A stretch of DNA of 64,000 bases from Bacteroidota bacterium (GTDB lineage: Bacteria; Bacteroidota; Bacteroidia; Chitinophagales; Chitinophagaceae), in the NCBI GenBank assembly GCA_018267545.1, contig JAFDYG010000031.1:1-64000 (forward strand). Direction: 5' to 3'. Made by a program: the position numbers and the translations under genes. The notes under the pieces are model-generated. The model did not search any database, was not told the origin of the DNA, and worked only from the letters and a program-made list of their open reading frames with translations. Below, piece after piece: positions 1-7,529 of this stretch. Numbering within the stretch: the stretch's first letter is position 1; each line of letters opens with the position of its first letter.

Positions 1-1208
1 ACGGTCGCATTGATCTTTTCGATCCCGTAATTGAGGTAGTTGTCATAATACTTTCCACTGCCGGGATAAAGATCGTCGAATACCGCTCCGTAAATCCTTT
101 TGCTCGCCAGCAAATTCTGAGCTCCCTGGCGTTGAACGTCGAATAAGCTGGCTTCTACAACACTACCGGGAGGCGCACCGGTAACATCCGAACAGTCTAC
201 CTTCCGCTGCTCGATAAGTACTGAGTAAAGCGCCACCAGACTGTCTTTTTTATAGAACCTTTCGCCGTCTGATGCCCTGGAGACGCGCGTGTCCTTTTTT
301 ACCCGGCAAAGCTCGTTGAATGCGGGGAAATTCCTTTCACCACTGCCCGACAGGACCATGGCGACCCCGCAACCCCCCTGACCATCCGGGAAGATGTTGA
401 AAGAGCTGGCGGTGAAAAATCCACCGGTTGTAAAGGGACTGTTGGTGTAGCCGCCGATCCCGCTCGCCGCACAAAAGCGGTAATTATTCATAATACTATT
501 AAAATTGACCACGCCACTCATATAACCCCCGCCATTAAACTTCAACCGCCCCCCTTCGTCTTTATAGCCATACAGCATCACCTGGGCCACGCTGCCGTTG
601 AAACCGCTGTTGGTCAATAAATAACCGATAAAAAAACCGCCGTTCTCATCGGCAATCAGCTGCGGCTGGGTGTATCGTAGTGAGGAAGTCGTGGGCAGGG
701 CGAGTCCGTAACCCTCGGTAGCAAAAGCCTGGCTCCCGTCACTTCGGATATGCTGTAGGTAAACCCCATAGCTGCTGATCGGGCTACCCAGGTAGTTCTG
801 CCAGGTGATGTAAAATCCCCCCTTTCCATCGGTGGCGGCATGGCTAACGCTCATGTAATTGGTATAATTGACGGTTCCATTGCTGATATTCGAATATTGC
901 TGGTCGGGAGCAGCACCCGTTGCCACGGGAACACCATTCGTGGCCCAGAGCACATGCCCGTCCTTATCATATTTCTGGGCGTAGATATCGCAATTGCTAT
1001 TGCCGACCCCATTACGGTAGTCTTCCCAAATCACGAAATAACCGCCGTCCGGCTCGCTTTTTACTACCAATGGGTTTTTCTGGTCGTACATCGCCTGAGC
1101 GACAGGCATATCCAACGAGTCGTAAAACTGGTTAGTGGTATTGCTCCATTGGGCATGGGTGGTGGCAAACCAGGCTATCAGCAAGGAGAGAAGTAAAATT
1201 CTTTTCAT
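1..1208 (-). CDS. Secreted repeat protein, C-terminus outside window
   Basis: The reading frame starts with ATG at 1208 (MKRILLLSLLIAWFATTHAQ, a clear signal peptide cleaved after HAQ) and stays open to the window edge, so about 402 residues are seen and the C-terminus is missing. The mature part has repeated units of the type GGYFVIWEDYRNG...CDIYAQKYDKDGHVLW and GGFYITWQNYLGS...YGVYLQHIRSDG, with W/Y-rich strands and a polar DxxG turn. These resemble beta-propeller-like blades common in exported Bacteroidota proteins. Such proteins often end in a type IX secretion sorting domain, which would lie beyond the edge, so this cannot be checked. No enzyme motif is seen. It is divergent from the LytS-type kinase at 1466. 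Exact function is unknown. Confidence 0.75.
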   Translation of the reverse strand, partial: MKRILLLSLLIAWFATTHAQWSNTTNQFYDSLDMPVAQAMYDQKNPLVVKSEPDGGYFVIWEDYRNGVGNSNCDIYAQKYDKDGHVLWATNGVPVATGAAPDQQYSNISNGTVNYTNYMSVSHAATDGKGGFYITWQNYLGSPISSYGVYLQHIRSDGSQAFATEGYGLALPTTSSLRYTQPQLIADENGGFFIGYLLTNSGFNGSVAQVMLYGYKDEGGRLKFNGGGYMSGVVNFNSIMNNYRFCAASGIGGYTNSPFTTGGFFTASSFNIFPDGQGGCGVAMVLSGSGERNFPAFNELCRVKKDTRVSRASDGERFYKKDSLVALYSVLIEQRKVDCSDVTGAPPGSVVEASLFDVQRQGAQNLLASKRIYGAVFDDLYPGSGKYYDNYLNYGIEKINAT

Positions 1209-1438
1209 GTCAAAAAATTGGAATAATTAAATGTGGAGGTCAAGTTAGCGGAGAAAAAAGCGCTAATTTCCAGCAACTGAGTGAGTGACGGGGTAGCAGG
1301 GATGAGTGAAGGATTTATTGTGTGAACGAAAAAGGGTAGTTTTGGGTGCATGTCCCTCTCCCACACAAAATCACCACCTGTTCACCGGTCAAAATGCACA
1401 TCCCGCAAGGTTAGCTGTTCACAGCCGGTATTTTGAAG

Positions 1439-1446
1439 TAGATTTG
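1439..1446 (+). promoter_or_regulatory. Possible promoter -7 box before sensor kinase
   Basis: TAGATTTG matches the Bacteroidota -7 consensus TAnnTTTG and lies 19 bases before the kinase ATG, which would give a very short leader. The -33 element is weak (only TTC near 1418). It is a motif match only, without support from any second copy. Confidence 0.35.
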
Positions 1447-1465
1447 TATTGCTAACAGCGCGTTT

Positions 1466-3385
1466 ATGATCCAACGGTTTACGGTAGCATTTTTGATCTT
1501 TTGTTTCTATTTCAACATCACCCGGGCACAGGGGCCTCAACTGGATTCCCTGCTAAGGGTGGAGCGGACCTATACAAAGGAAGACAGCGTTAGAGTGAAA
1601 TTGCTGAATGATATCGCATTTTACCAGCAATACGTGGATCCACGGAAAGGTTTGCTTTACGCCGAAAGAGCCATTGCGCTGGCTGCCAAAATCAACGACG
1701 GGCCGGGTCTGGCGAGAGGTTATTTTGTAATGGGAGCGGATTACCTGCGATCCGACCAGGTTTCTAAATCCCTGGAGTATCTCCAGAAAGCTGCCAAAAT
1801 GTATGAATCCCAGAACAGGCCTATTGACCTTGCCCGGGTCTATAATACCATTGGCGCTGCCTATCTTCCACATCAGGAACACTATAAAGACGCGCTGATC
1901 TATCTGGATAAGGCCATCGTGATCTATAAAGCCCAGGGTGACAAACAGTACCTTCCCAATTCCATTCTCAATAAGGCGCTGGTATATAAGCGAATGGACA
2001 GCGTTGGCCCTGCAATCCGGCATTTCAATGAAGCACTGCGGTTATTCAGGGTGAATATGCCGGACAACAAACAGCTCGAAGCCCGGATCTACAGCGGGAT
2101 CGGCGATGCCTATATCGAGTTTTCCGAAGCAAAACTCAGGGCGACAGGGTTTACCGGACAGAAATACGATTCAGCCGTGTATTATGTGCAGAAGGCGCTC
2201 GCCGTATTCAACGAATTGGGCAGCGAAGATGGGAAAACAGCCAACTACAGGAGGCTTGCGTCTGTCTATCTCGCGCAGAAAAAGTATCCACTTGCCTTGA
2301 AGAATGCATATACGGCCAAACAGATCGCCGAACAGAGTGGATTCGTGGCTATGGAAGCGGATGCGATCACCATCCTTTCGGAAGTATATGGCGCCACGGG
2401 GCGTTACGATAGTGCCTTCGCTTATCTGAAGCAGTATTCCGTGCTGAATGACAGCCTTCTCAACGATGAAAAGGAGCGGGAACTTATCCAGAACGAGATG
2501 CAGTACAATTTTTCAAAAAAGGAAGATTCCCTTCATTTCCAGAACGAATTATTAAGCCAGCACAATACGCTGAACACACTACAGTTGCGCCAGCAATGGT
2601 TGTACAGTGGCGCTGCACTCGTCTTATTGCTGGGGTTGGGGGGCTTTTTATACTACCGTAACCGGAATAAACAGGCGAAGCTGGTTTTGCAACTGGAAAA
2701 AGAACGGGCCGAACAGAAGCAGCGGGAGTCGGAGTTCGAGCGAAAAGTAAGTGATGCCGCATTGCACTCGCTTCGGTCGCAGATGAATCCGCATTTTATT
2801 TTCAACTGTCTTAATTCCATCAAGCTTTATGCTGTCGAAAATAACCAGGAGGCAGCAACTGCTTACCTGGGTAAGTTTTCCAGGCTGATGCGGCTGGTGC
2901 TCGAGAATTCCAAAAGTGATCGCATTAACCTGCAGCAGGAGGTGGAAACCTTACAATTGTACGTGGAAATGGAAGCTATGCGTTTTAAGGAAAAACTACA
3001 GTACGAGATTGAAATAGCAGAGAACATGGATATGGAATATATCGAGATTCCGCCCATGCTTATCCAGCCCTATGTGGAAAATGCAATATGGCATGGATTA
3101 ATGCCGAAAGAGGATGGCGGAAGGCTCGTTGTGGCATTCCGATGCAAGGATGACAACCTGAAGATCACTGTGACGGATAACGGTGTGGGCAGGGCCAGGG
3201 CCGCTGAGCTGAAAAGCAGATCGGCAACGGCGCATAGATCCTTTGGCATGAGTATTACGCACGAACGCATTGAGTTGATCAACCAGATGTATAACACCCG
3301 GATGTCGATCGAGATAAAGGACCTGATGGACGGACTGGGGAATGCTACAGGCACTGAAGTAATTATTGATATTCCTATTGACTAA
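1466..3385 (+). CDS. LytS-type sensor histidine kinase with TPR repeats
   Basis: This is a membrane sensor kinase of the LytS/YehU (His_kinase, PF06580) family. A signal peptide (residues 1-21) precedes about 350 residues of tetratricopeptide repeats (for example ALIYLDKAIVIYKAQGD), probably periplasmic. One membrane helix (about 378-398) and a short coiled coil follow. The catalytic part begins with the family hallmark SLRSQMNPHFIFNCLNSIK near residue 440, with the phospho-accepting His, and ends with an HATPase domain carrying PYVENAIWHGL and DNGVGRARA. The response regulator gene starts three bases after the stop, so the two form a two-component pair. The ligand is unknown; TPR input domains of this kind are common in Bacteroidota. 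Confidence 0.92.
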   Translation: MIQRFTVAFLIFCFYFNITRAQGPQLDSLLRVERTYTKEDSVRVKLLNDIAFYQQYVDPRKGLLYAERAIALAAKINDGPGLARGYFVMGADYLRSDQVSKSLEYLQKAAKMYESQNRPIDLARVYNTIGAAYLPHQEHYKDALIYLDKAIVIYKAQGDKQYLPNSILNKALVYKRMDSVGPAIRHFNEALRLFRVNMPDNKQLEARIYSGIGDAYIEFSEAKLRATGFTGQKYDSAVYYVQKALAVFNELGSEDGKTANYRRLASVYLAQKKYPLALKNAYTAKQIAEQSGFVAMEADAITILSEVYGATGRYDSAFAYLKQYSVLNDSLLNDEKERELIQNEMQYNFSKKEDSLHFQNELLSQHNTLNTLQLRQQWLYSGAALVLLLGLGGFLYYRNRNKQAKLVLQLEKERAEQKQRESEFERKVSDAALHSLRSQMNPHFIFNCLNSIKLYAVENNQEAATAYLGKFSRLMRLVLENSKSDRINLQQEVETLQLYVEMEAMRFKEKLQYEIEIAENMDMEYIEIPPMLIQPYVENAIWHGLMPKEDGGRLVVAFRCKDDNLKITVTDNGVGRARAAELKSRSATAHRSFGMSITHERIELINQMYNTRMSIEIKDLMDGLGNATGTEVIIDIPID

Positions 3386-3388
3386 TGT

Positions 3389-4132
3389 ATGGACAACACT
3401 ATCAGAACGATCATTCTCGACGACGAGCCGGACAGCGTGCGGCTGATGCAGTTAAACCTGGAGAAACATTTTCCGGAGCTGGAAATTGTGGGTGTCTTCA
3501 CCAGTAGTCAGAAAGCATTGCAGGAAATCCCATTGCTTCAACCCGACCTGCTCTTCCTGGATATCGAAATGCCGGTAATAAACGGTTTCGACCTGCTGGA
3601 GAAGTTGATCCCTGTTGAATTTGCGGTAGTCTTTGTAACAGCGTATAATGATTTCGCGATAAAGGCTTTTCGATTCAATGCACTCGATTATTTAGTAAAA
3701 CCTGTCACCATCGCCGATTTGCAGGAAGTAGTGGGCAAAGTTGAAAAGCGTCAGCATATCCAGTCAGACCAGCTCCAGGTGCTTCAGCAGCAGTTCAAGA
3801 AAGGTGCTATCACGAAGATTGCCATACCCAGTCAAACCGGTGTGACGTTTATCGACCTGAAAGAAATTGTGTTCGTAGAAGCCAGGAGCAATTATTCAGA
3901 TCTTGTACTGGTTGATAAAAGAAGGATCCTGGTCTCAAAAACCTTGAAAGATATCCAGTTCGTGCTGGAACAACAGCAATTTCTTCGTATCCACCGCCAG
4001 TATATTATCAACCTCAACGAAGTAAAACATTTTAACCGCAACGAAAGCCTGCTTACCATGATCACGAACGATGTGTTGCCTGTTTCCCGCCTGCAAAAAG
4101 ATAAGCTGATAGAACAATATGGGTGGTTGTGA
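3389..4132 (+). CDS. LytTR-family response regulator
   Basis: This is the partner of the upstream LytS-type kinase. The receiver domain (about 1-120) has the acidic pair ILDDEPD, the phospho-acceptor D58 in LLFLDIEMP and the conserved Lys in DYLVKPV. The C-terminal LytTR DNA-binding domain (about 140-247) shows the typical VFVEARSNYSDLVL strand and the FLRIHRQYIINLNEV segment. It probably binds DNA as a phosphorylation-dependent dimer. Target genes are not evident; the adjacent genes on the other strand (4166-6123) could be among them, but nothing here proves it. Confidence 0.93.
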   Translation: MDNTIRTIILDDEPDSVRLMQLNLEKHFPELEIVGVFTSSQKALQEIPLLQPDLLFLDIEMPVINGFDLLEKLIPVEFAVVFVTAYNDFAIKAFRFNALDYLVKPVTIADLQEVVGKVEKRQHIQSDQLQVLQQQFKKGAITKIAIPSQTGVTFIDLKEIVFVEARSNYSDLVLVDKRRILVSKTLKDIQFVLEQQQFLRIHRQYIINLNEVKHFNRNESLLTMITNDVLPVSRLQKDKLIEQYGWL

Positions 4133-4165
4133 TCCTATCCTGGATAGCATTGTATTCTTCCATAA

Positions 4166-4576
4166 TCACCGAACAATACTCCCCCTAAAAATAAGAAGCG
4201 TACTAGGATCCGTAGCATTCGCCGAAACAACCGCAGACGATTGAAAAACCCCTTCCTGCACCGCATCATATCTAAGCGTAATAACCGTAGAATCATTCGG
4301 CGGTACCGCTTTCTTAGAAAAGTCAGCCACCGTACAATGACAGTCGGGAGCAACATTCTGTATATAAAGATCGTCGTTCCCGGTGTTATAAATAACATAG
4401 CTCGCTGTAACGACAGAATTCTGCTTTCTTTCCCCAACATCGATCAATTTTCTCGATATTCTAATCGTAGTAGTTTGTGGATCATTTGAACCCTGACCCT
4501 GCCGATATCTTTTATAGAACCTAATTCCGGCAATTACAAAGAGAATAGCTGCGAGACCAAAAAGCGCATATTTCAT
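4166..4576 (-). CDS. DUF1573 protein, membrane-anchored
   Basis: A 136-residue protein with one N-terminal membrane helix (MKYALFGLAAILFVIAGIRF) followed by an Ig-like DUF1573 domain. The hallmark pattern of that family is present: VIYNTGNDDLYIQNVAPDCHCTV, then VPPNDSTVITLRYD. The exposed part should be periplasmic. It is the third gene of a minus-strand run that begins with the small peptide at 6123 and the propeller lipoprotein at 5795, with 22 bases to the latter. DUF1573 proteins are frequently found beside 6-bladed propeller genes and small secreted peptides in Bacteroidales. Their molecular role is not established; a chaperone or binding role for the peptide would be inference. Confidence 0.85.
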   Translation of the reverse strand: MKYALFGLAAILFVIAGIRFYKRYRQGQGSNDPQTTTIRISRKLIDVGERKQNSVVTASYVIYNTGNDDLYIQNVAPDCHCTVADFSKKAVPPNDSTVITLRYDAVQEGVFQSSAVVSANATDPSTLLIFRGSIVR

Positions 4577-4598
4577 AAAAATCGATTCTGAATGAACA

Positions 4599-5795
4599 CT
4601 AAAATGTCTTGAGGGTGAATGTCAGCAACAGCGGATTCCGTTTTGTTTTAGAAACGCTCATGTGAGCATGCAAATCGGGAAAGCGCTGTTGAATGGACAC
4701 CGCGTTCCGTTGAAGAAACCCGGACAATCTATTCATATCCAATATCATCATCACTCTTCCGTCATTTTCGAACATGGAATTCGAAAAGAGTATATTCAAA
4801 CTATCGGACCGGAGGTCGCTTGTAGCAATATTCCCCGAATGGGTATTGAGAAAAGCCGCATATTCATTACCGCTCAAATAATTAAAGCCAATGTATTCCT
4901 TTCCTGTTGCAAACGTCGACGCCTGGCAGCTATAGCTTCTAAGATTCCTATAGATCTCCATTTCAGGCTTTCCCGCTGGAATGTTCCTGGAGCCATAATC
5001 TATTTTAAAGACGGCTTTAGCCGTGTCTTCGACTATCCTGTAAAAAGTATCCGAAAATATCGGGTTGAAGTATATACCCTGACCCGTTGAATAAAGTCCC
5101 CCCGATGCATTTGAAACCGAAAATATATTTTTGGGAAAATCGAACATCTTGCATTTGATGACATCGTTCGAATCCGTCAAAAGAATATTTTTCTTACCGG
5201 AGAGTTCGGTTTTGTTTTGATTGACATAAAAAACCCTTGAATTGTCCGAAGGAAACGCAAAACTCGACGCAAAAAAATCCAATTTGTCTTCTTTCACCAA
5301 ATGGCCGTCCAACGTAAACTGCAGAATCTTCGTAGGTCTGTTGGATAATACCATCAATAAATTATGGTGGAAATCTAATTCGATGTCCTCCATGTGCAGA
5401 GATTGCCCCCTGTCAACTCCAAGCTTGCCTATATCATACAAATATTTTCCCTGTGAATTGAAAACTTTGATCGAAAAGTACCGTTGGTCGAAGACGAAAA
5501 ACTTATCGTCTTTGTATATAACCCTTTTTACAAAAGCCGGATCGGAGATAATGGAATTGTCTGTCGTTTCAAGATCGACGATCTTCAAACTATCGATCAG
5601 ACTGGCAAGTGAGTAATGCTTTGCACCTGAATCCAGGTTGATAAGAATAGGTTTGCCTTTTTCAATATACCCTTCCTTTATGCCGGAAGAAGAGCAGGAT
5701 ATGGTTAAAGTAATGGTTGCAACTATAACAAAGAAACTGAACAAGCGTTTGTCAGGCAGGTTGATAAAGAACATTCTATGGAAGGATTGGGTCAT
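4599..5795 (-). CDS. 6-bladed beta-propeller lipoprotein
   Basis: A 398-residue predicted lipoprotein: basic residues then LFSFFVIVATITLTISC, with lipobox Cys at residue 34. The start at 5795 gives a long n-region; Met8 is an alternative. The mature part contains strands characteristic of Bacteroidota 6-bladed beta-propellers (DUF5128/NHL-like), for example FFVFDQRYFSIKVFNSQGKYLYDIGK. It would sit on the periplasmic side of a membrane. It lies downstream of the small Cys-rich peptide gene, separated by a hairpin, and upstream of the DUF1573 gene. A second propeller protein is encoded divergently at 6337. Function is not known for the family; sensing or binding of the peptide or of a carbohydrate is a guess. 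Confidence 0.82.
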   Translation of the reverse strand: MTQSFHRMFFINLPDKRLFSFFVIVATITLTISCSSSGIKEGYIEKGKPILINLDSGAKHYSLASLIDSLKIVDLETTDNSIISDPAFVKRVIYKDDKFFVFDQRYFSIKVFNSQGKYLYDIGKLGVDRGQSLHMEDIELDFHHNLLMVLSNRPTKILQFTLDGHLVKEDKLDFFASSFAFPSDNSRVFYVNQNKTELSGKKNILLTDSNDVIKCKMFDFPKNIFSVSNASGGLYSTGQGIYFNPIFSDTFYRIVEDTAKAVFKIDYGSRNIPAGKPEMEIYRNLRSYSCQASTFATGKEYIGFNYLSGNEYAAFLNTHSGNIATSDLRSDSLNILFSNSMFENDGRVMMILDMNRLSGFLQRNAVSIQQRFPDLHAHMSVSKTKRNPLLLTFTLKTF

Positions 5796-5840
5796 GGAAA
5801 TACCAGCGTGTACATAGATCTTATGTATACGAATAAAAGT

Positions 5841-5871
5841 ACGGAGTGTTCCACCTGGTAAAACACTCCGT
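5841..5871 (-). terminator. Hairpin between peptide gene and propeller gene
   Basis: ACGGAGTGTT (5841-5850) and AACACTCCGT (5862-5871) form a perfect 10-bp stem with an 11-base loop. Read on the minus strand the stem is followed by ACTTTTATT, a weak U-rich tail. It sits between the stop of the peptide gene and the start of the propeller gene, so it may be a partial terminator or a 3' stabiliser that makes the peptide mRNA more abundant than the rest of the operon. Confidence 0.6.
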
Positions 5872-5889
5872 GTTTGTCAGGTCATCAGA

Positions 5890-6123
5890 TCAAGGTGCAG
5901 GAGGGCAGGGAACACCGGAACAAAAAGTGTTTGCCCCCGGACCACAAGCCCAGAAGATACCACCCCCTGACGGGCAGGGGAATGAGTATATTTGCCAGGT
6001 TAGGTCCTGGGCCTTGGCAGATTGAACTACCTGCATCTTGCCGTTGGAACTTGGAGAGAAGGAGAACAGAAGAGCCGCTAGGGACAAGCAAACGGTGGCT
6101 AATCCCAGTGAGAGTTTTTTCAT
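5890..6123 (-). CDS. Small secreted Cys-rich peptide (NVEALA-like)
   Basis: A 77-residue product: MKK plus a hydrophobic stretch to about residue 22, then SSNGKMQVVQSAKAQDLTW, then a tail rich in Gly, Pro and Cys with four cysteines (50, 60, 68, 73). Overall plan and context match the NVEALA family of small Bacteroidota exported peptides: short leader, a conserved element ending in an Ala-rich motif (here QSAKAQDL), a Cys-containing tail, and linkage to 6-bladed propeller and DUF1573 genes. The exact NVEALA motif is not present, so membership is inferred. It is the first gene of the minus-strand set and is followed by a hairpin at 5841-5871. Role unknown; secreted signal, toxin-like peptide or structural peptide are all possible. 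Confidence 0.7.
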   Translation of the reverse strand: MKKLSLGLATVCLSLAALLFSFSPSSNGKMQVVQSAKAQDLTWQIYSFPCPSGGGIFWACGPGANTFCSGVPCPPAP

Positions 6124-6287
6124 GTTTAAAAGTTTAATGGTAATAAATACTTAGGTTAAGCTATGTATATTCTCAAATTGCAACAAGGATTATCATATAT
6201 TTATCTTATTTATATTTTTTACCGATTCTAGCCTAACGGTTAAGGGGAAATTGTTTTCGGAGGTAGGATTCAAATAAATGTTTAAAT

Positions 6288-6295
6288 TACATTTG
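6288..6295 (+). promoter_or_regulatory. Possible promoter -7 box before propeller/barrel operon
   Basis: TACATTTG fits TAnnTTTG exactly and lies 42 bases before the preferred ATG at 6337. No convincing -33 TTG is at the usual distance. The surrounding intergenic region (6124-6336) is markedly AT-rich and separates the divergent peptide operon from the propeller/barrel operon. Confidence 0.4.
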
Positions 6296-6336
6296 ATTCA
6301 TGAGTTAGTAACCACTAATTGCAAAACTGCTGGTTT

Positions 6337-7527
6337 ATGAGGTATTTCATCTTGCTATTCCTTATTCTATTAAGCCATTCTCTGTGGTCTCAAAAGTTCA
6401 TTACATTACGTCTCGATCCCGATAATTCCAGAGGAGGTACCGCTTCACAAGTCTTTGATTCCATTCGGTTTATTCCATTAGAAACGACAAAAGAGAGCTT
6501 GTTCGGAGCCATCGATCAGATGGAAGTGACCGATTCTCTCTTTGTTATTCTCGATATTCGTGGACATTCGATCCTGCTATTCGACAGAAGTGGGAAATTT
6601 TATACCAGGATTACAACCGGAGGTGGAGAAAAATATTTCTACTACTTTTCGATCGATCGATCGAAAAATGAGATCGTAGCTACTAATAACTATGCCAATG
6701 GATTGTTGGTTTATGACCTTCGGGGCCGATTCCTGAGAAAAGAAAAATGCCCCGACAACATAGCTTCATTTTATCATTTTTCAGGTAATTCCGTATTGTA
6801 TAACCTCCGTAGAAAGGGTACATATGAATCTTCCGATCATATTTTATACGATCTATGTTATTCGCATGGGTATGATTCTGTCGTCAAAAATTTAAAACCT
6901 TACAACGCCAGGAACGAAGCTAATGAATACAATATTAGCTCCAACCCGTTTAACTTCTCCGGCGAAGCGGGCTCGTGTATGTTCTCGATGCCATTCGAAT
7001 ATTCTATTTACCAGCTTGCGGATACGGGTGTTATTTGTAAATATCAATTTGTCTTCCCCTTATTGCATTCCCTTCCTTTAAATTTCGCTACGGATGGTGC
7101 ATATCGAAGCCTGAGGGGGAAGTTTGCATATAATACGCCCGGCAACGAATCCATGATTACTGCATTGGAGAGGGGATGCCGATTCGGAGACTATATGTTG
7201 TTCTCCGCTATTAGCCGGCAATCGACATTTAGTGCCGACTTTAATATGGCTTACAATCTGCATACAAGCAGTCTTATTTCCTTTTCCAGGGTAACGGGAG
7301 ACAGTAGCTCCTCTTATTTTCCGATCTTGTCTACGCAGCTCGAAAGAGTGGATGCGATCTATGACGGTAAGATTTTTTCATCGAGTCCGGGATTCAGGTT
7401 GTTTGCCATCAAAAACAGCCTCGATAAAAAAGTAGAGTATCCTGAGTCCTTACAGAAATATTTTACTAATGGCAAAAAGACAGATAACGCCGTAATTGTT
7501 CAATTCAAGTTGAAACCTGGCCTTTAG
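6337..7527 (+). CDS. Secreted 6-bladed beta-propeller protein
   Basis: The ATG at 6337 gives a clean signal peptide (MRYFILLFLILLSHSLWSQ); a TTG at 6319 would only add six residues. The mature 375 or so residues read like the propeller protein encoded divergently at 4599-5795: an early FDSIRFIPLETTKES segment, then blades such as LFVILDIRGHSILLFDRSGKFY and GLLVYDLRGRFLRKE. No lipobox is seen, so it should be periplasmic or exported rather than lipid-anchored. Its stop is two bases before the start of the outer-membrane barrel gene, so the two are surely co-expressed. Its function is unknown; the pairing suggests a binding partner for the barrel. Confidence 0.78.
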   Translation: MRYFILLFLILLSHSLWSQKFITLRLDPDNSRGGTASQVFDSIRFIPLETTKESLFGAIDQMEVTDSLFVILDIRGHSILLFDRSGKFYTRITTGGGEKYFYYFSIDRSKNEIVATNNYANGLLVYDLRGRFLRKEKCPDNIASFYHFSGNSVLYNLRRKGTYESSDHILYDLCYSHGYDSVVKNLKPYNARNEANEYNISSNPFNFSGEAGSCMFSMPFEYSIYQLADTGVICKYQFVFPLLHSLPLNFATDGAYRSLRGKFAYNTPGNESMITALERGCRFGDYMLFSAISRQSTFSADFNMAYNLHTSSLISFSRVTGDSSSSYFPILSTQLERVDAIYDGKIFSSSPGFRLFAIKNSLDKKVEYPESLQKYFTNGKKTDNAVIVQFKLKPGL

Positions 7528-7529
7528 GT

